Of a stretch of 64,000 nt of DNA, positions 61,511 to 64,000 are shown piece by piece. The DNA is from Spinellus fusiger. Taxonomy: Eukaryota > Mucoromycota > Mucoromycetes > Mucorales > Phycomycetaceae. The stretch lies in assembly GCA_025094145.1 (NCBI GenBank), contig JALLLS010000096.1:1-64000 (forward strand), read 5' to 3'. A model generated the notes under the pieces. The model saw only the letters and a list, made by a program, of their open reading frames with translations. It was not told the origin of the DNA and made no database searches. Position numbers and translations under genes: made by a program. Each line of letters starts with the position of its first letter. Positions within the stretch are counted from its first letter, which is position 1.

Positions 61511-61918
61511 CTAACCACCACTTACTACAAGAGGCGCAGAAGCAGAAGCAGAAGCAGCAGCAGCAGCATGGGCAGCCTCTGTCTGCTGTATCTGCTGTAG
61601 GTAGGCCTGGTGGTTATTCTTTACACCACGCTTCTCAGCCTAGAGAGTATAAGTAATTTGTTTTTCTTGCTTGTATTTGCCTGTACTTGCTTTTACTTTG
61701 CGTTGTTCAGCAGCAGCCAACATAGCCTCACGCCCATGCTGGTCTACATGGGCAGCAACAGTGGTGGTGGTGGTGGTGGTATTAGGAAGAGAAGAGCCAT
61801 CCAAGCGGTGTCCACCTTTGTTATTGCCTAGACAGTTACCCTGTTCCTTCTATCAGTCTCTCTCTATTATACCTCTCTATTGTATCTCTCTCTCTCTATT
61901 GTCTCTCTCTTTTACCAT
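61511..61918 (-). CDS. Small VCP/p97-interacting protein-like (SVIP), myristoylation start
   Basis: Three exons (61918-61916, 61840-61697, 61639-61511) give 91 residues: MGNCLGNNKGGHRLDGSS, a poly-Thr run, AAHVDQHGREAMLAAAEQRK, AEKRGVKNNHQAYLQQIQQT, and an Ala/Ser tail. The MGNC start is an N-myristoylation signal, and an amphipathic REAMLAAAEQRK helix followed by a conserved R-G-V-x-N is what SVIP-family proteins share; SVIP binds p97/Cdc48 at the ER and restrains ERAD. The start codon is alone in exon 1 with a GTAAAA donor; exon 2 opens with GGT AAC TGT after an ACAG acceptor. A later acceptor would lose the MGNC motif. The protein is too short and interrupted to be found by frame scanning. 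Confidence 0.6.
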
Positions 61919-62400
61919 GAGTGAGAAGAAGAGAAAGAAGGAAAATAAACTCAACTCAGGCACTACCCACATCACGTGAAGTGTGGACTCCACTACAGCC
62001 ATTTCACATCCATGACGGGATGATTAAAGTGCCTGCCACTCTTCTAGAGGCAAACAAAAGACACATTTTTTTTTACTTGTAACAAATAAATAGAAAGACA
62101 ATGACATGACATCCAATGAGAATACCACATGACTCGAGACAGAGAAGAAGAAGAGAAAAAGAAAGAAAATGAAAGAAAAAATAAAATAATCTTTGTGTGC
62201 AAATTGAGTTGGAGAAGTGCAAATTGAGTTGGAGTGTGCAGGTAAGATTCAGTGACTTACTAGAGAGAAAAGAAGAAGTGTTTTTGTTTTTGTTTGAAAA
62301 GGTAGGAGAGGTATGTATAGGTTGGAAGAGATGTTCTTTTTTTTTCTTTCTTTTTTCTTTCTTTTTCTTTCTTTCTTTTCCTCTCTTTCTTGTGACTCTT
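61919..62400. other. Intergenic region with poly-pyrimidine tract
   Basis: Lies between ORMDL and the SVIP-like gene. It has a TTTCTTTC-type tract (62335-62395) directly after the ORMDL stop and nothing that looks coding. Confidence 0.5.
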
Positions 62401-63081
62401 TTAATCCATGTCATAGTCCAGTTTGTTAATGCCAAACACACGCACACGATGCATGATGGGGAGTTTTGCCACCAACACCACCAGAAGAGCAGTGAAATTG
62501 ATAGCAAAGAGAATAAAGTCATAGTGTGTGTAGTGTGTGCTGAGTAGGAATCTAGTAGAAGCCCATCTCTTCTGTTAGTAGAGCCACCTTGTTATTGTTC
62601 TTCTTCTGTCCAAACTTACAAGGCAATGGGGACTGCAGTCAGAAACTTCCGGGTTGCTGTGAATTGGACTCCTCCGTCAATCTGCTCCCACAATGTCAGT
62701 CCATCATAGGCACCTTGGTTGTTCTCAAAGGGAATACCCTGCACCCAATGGAACATGATATAATGACCCTACCATCCCATACAACTCTGTCAATAAAACA
62801 CAGCACACAAAGAGGGTAGAATAGAGTAGAATAGCATACACAGTTGAAGGAGATGTTGGTGAGTGTCCAGCTTGCTTCTGGCGTGATAAAGGGAATGACA
62901 GTAAACAACGCCTTGAGAGTAGCCACCACAAAAAGAGTAGTGAACCACGCGCCTAGTCCTTTGCTTCAGTCCAAGAAGGCGTGAGTTGTTTACCTTTATA
63001 ATTGACCCAAGATGAGTTGAAATTAGGCATTGAACTTTGGTCGAGCGTCATAAAGGCTCTGTTTTCTCTCGTTATGGCCAT
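62401..63081 (-). CDS. ORMDL/Orm sphingolipid regulator
   Basis: Four exons (63081-62994, 62958-62840, 62768-62620, 62551-62401) give 168 residues. Characteristic Orm sequence runs from [18 protein letters not shown] through [78 protein letters not shown] and [20 protein letters not shown]. Four hydrophobic segments fit the ER-membrane topology. Orm proteins bind and inhibit serine palmitoyltransferase. In yeast, N-terminal serines are phosphorylated to relieve inhibition; Ser/Thr residues occur in the first 25 positions here, but no clear site is assigned. Phases all agree. The acceptor of intron 1 is an unusual CAAAG. Confidence 0.93.
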
Positions 63082-63768
63082 GGCAAAGTGACGTTTTATT
63101 CTTGTTAGAGGTTGTTTGTTTGGACAAAAAAAAACAGCAGGGTGTGTTTCTGGGTGGGTGTATTTAAAGGTGTGTAAGAAGAAGAAAAAGAAAGAGATGG
63201 AAGAGAAAGAGAAAGACAAAAATAGACAGCAAGTTTGTTGTTGGAGCAAGACAAAAATAGGAAATAATAGGAAATAATGAGAAATAATAGGAAATAATAG
63301 GAAATAATAGGAAATAATAGGAAATAACAAGAAATAACAAGAAATAATAGGAAATAACAGGAATTAACAAGAAATAACAGGAATTAACAAGAAATAACAG
63401 GAATTAACAAGAAATAACAGGAATTAACAAGAAATAACAGGAATTAACAAGAAATAACAGGAATTAACAAGAAATAACAGGAATTAACAAGAAATAACAG
63501 GAATTAACAAGAAATAACAGGAATTAACAAGAAATAACAGGAATTAACAAGAAATAACAGGAATTAACAAGAAATAACAGGAATTAACAAGAAATAACAG
63601 GAATTAACAAGAAATAACAGGAATTAACAAGAAATAACAGGAATTAACAAATAACAAGAAATAATAATAAAAGAATGATCCAAGAACAGCTTCTTCTTGT
63701 CAGTGCCCTCTCCTTGTCCAAGCCAATCATTTCTCCCGAGTCAATAACAACCAGACCCATGGCTCTTG
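63082..63768. other. Intergenic region dominated by a minisatellite
   Basis: Upstream side of ORMDL. Apart from the 20-bp tandem array it holds only purine-rich leader sequence and poly-A. Confidence 0.6.
63246..63665. repeat. 20-bp tandem array (GAATTAACAAGAAATAACAG)n
   Basis: From about 63361 to 63648 the 20-bp unit repeats more than 14 times without visible error. The left part (63246-63360) is a simpler AATAGGAAAT 10-bp array from which the longer unit probably grew. Copies are contiguous with no unique spacers. Confidence 0.97.
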
Positions 63769-64000
63769 TCAAAATTCACTTGAGAGATAGGCTTCCTTGT
63801 CAGCACTCGTGATGGGATTGGACAGATACAGCGTCATCCATGCCATCACAACACCCGTCACAAAAGAATACCAGCCAACACTCAAGGGAAAAGACACCAG
63901 TGGGGTTTGCCATGCACTGGCATGAGTCAGTAGCCATTCCAAGCTCCGATAGTCGTGGAGATTCAGTTGTTGCTGTCTTGACTCTTTCTCGGACCACCCA
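63769..64000 (-). CDS. C-terminal part of an unrecognised membrane protein
   Basis: The minus-strand frame is open from the window edge to a stop at 63769. It reads QQQLNLHDYRSLEWLLTHAS, then AWQTPLVSFPLSVGWYSFVT, GVVMAWMTLYLSNPITS and a polar end DKEAYLSSEF. Two hydrophobic stretches suggest membrane helices. The start lies beyond the window. I do not recognise the family; orientation matches the ER genes beside it. Confidence 0.5.
   Translation of the reverse strand, partial: GWSEKESRQQQLNLHDYRSLEWLLTHASAWQTPLVSFPLSVGWYSFVTGVVMAWMTLYLSNPITSADKEAYLSSEF

Noticed and set aside
63246..63665. Possible CRISPR array
   Set aside because: Units are contiguous with no unique spacers, the host is a eukaryote and no cas genes are present; it is a minisatellite.

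Overview
The window is nuclear DNA from an early-diverging, filamentous-type fungus, most likely Mucoromycota. The evidence is a chitin deacetylase with a GPI-type tail, genes cut by many short introns, AT-rich intergenic DNA full of microsatellites, and decayed Tc1/mariner and Fanzor-like (eukaryotic TnpB-like) elements. The species cannot be named from sequence alone. Exon maps were assembled by eye from splice signals, frame continuity and family conservation. For nearly all recognised genes the exon sums are divisible by three.

Left gene block (1.5-27.8 kb): a SAM-dependent methyltransferase and a pyruvate dehydrogenase kinase-like protein (+); a SOF1/DCAF13 ribosome-biogenesis WD40 protein and a Sch9-like AGC kinase with a C2 domain (-); an unrecognised small gene beside a 1.37-kb transposon (-); a protein kinase with an unresolved 5' end (-); a chitin deacetylase (+); a leucine aminopeptidase (-); a transposon carrying a broken Fanzor C-terminus; an RBBP5/Swd1 COMPASS subunit (+); and a low-complexity two-finger C2H2 protein (-).

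Middle (27.8-42 kb): a gene-poor, transposon-rich zone. It holds relics of a Fanzor-like family, a truncated kinesin-14 fragment abutting a degenerate Tc1 element, a second Tc1 relic and one intact PQ-loop transporter gene.

Right gene block (42-64 kb): purL/ADE6 and an FKBP-TPR gene lie between two 1281-bp inverted copies of a Fanzor-like element. They are followed by proteasome alpha-1, a Pho85-type cyclin, APC10/DOC1, an AlkB-like dioxygenase whose stop codon lies in a transposon end, an inverted copy of the 12.4-kb element, an RRN5-like rDNA transcription factor, and three ER-linked genes (SHR3-like, SVIP-like, ORMDL). A partial membrane-protein gene runs off the edge.

The most unusual signals are: (i) several decayed Fanzor/TnpB-like loci, one inside an element with inverted ends and two forming a long inverted repeat round purL; (ii) three genes whose start codon appears to sit alone in its own exon; (iii) a 26-nt intron candidate and a 16-nt exon; (iv) recurrent GC-AG introns; (v) a TA-flanked element family sharing one terminal motif at several sites.
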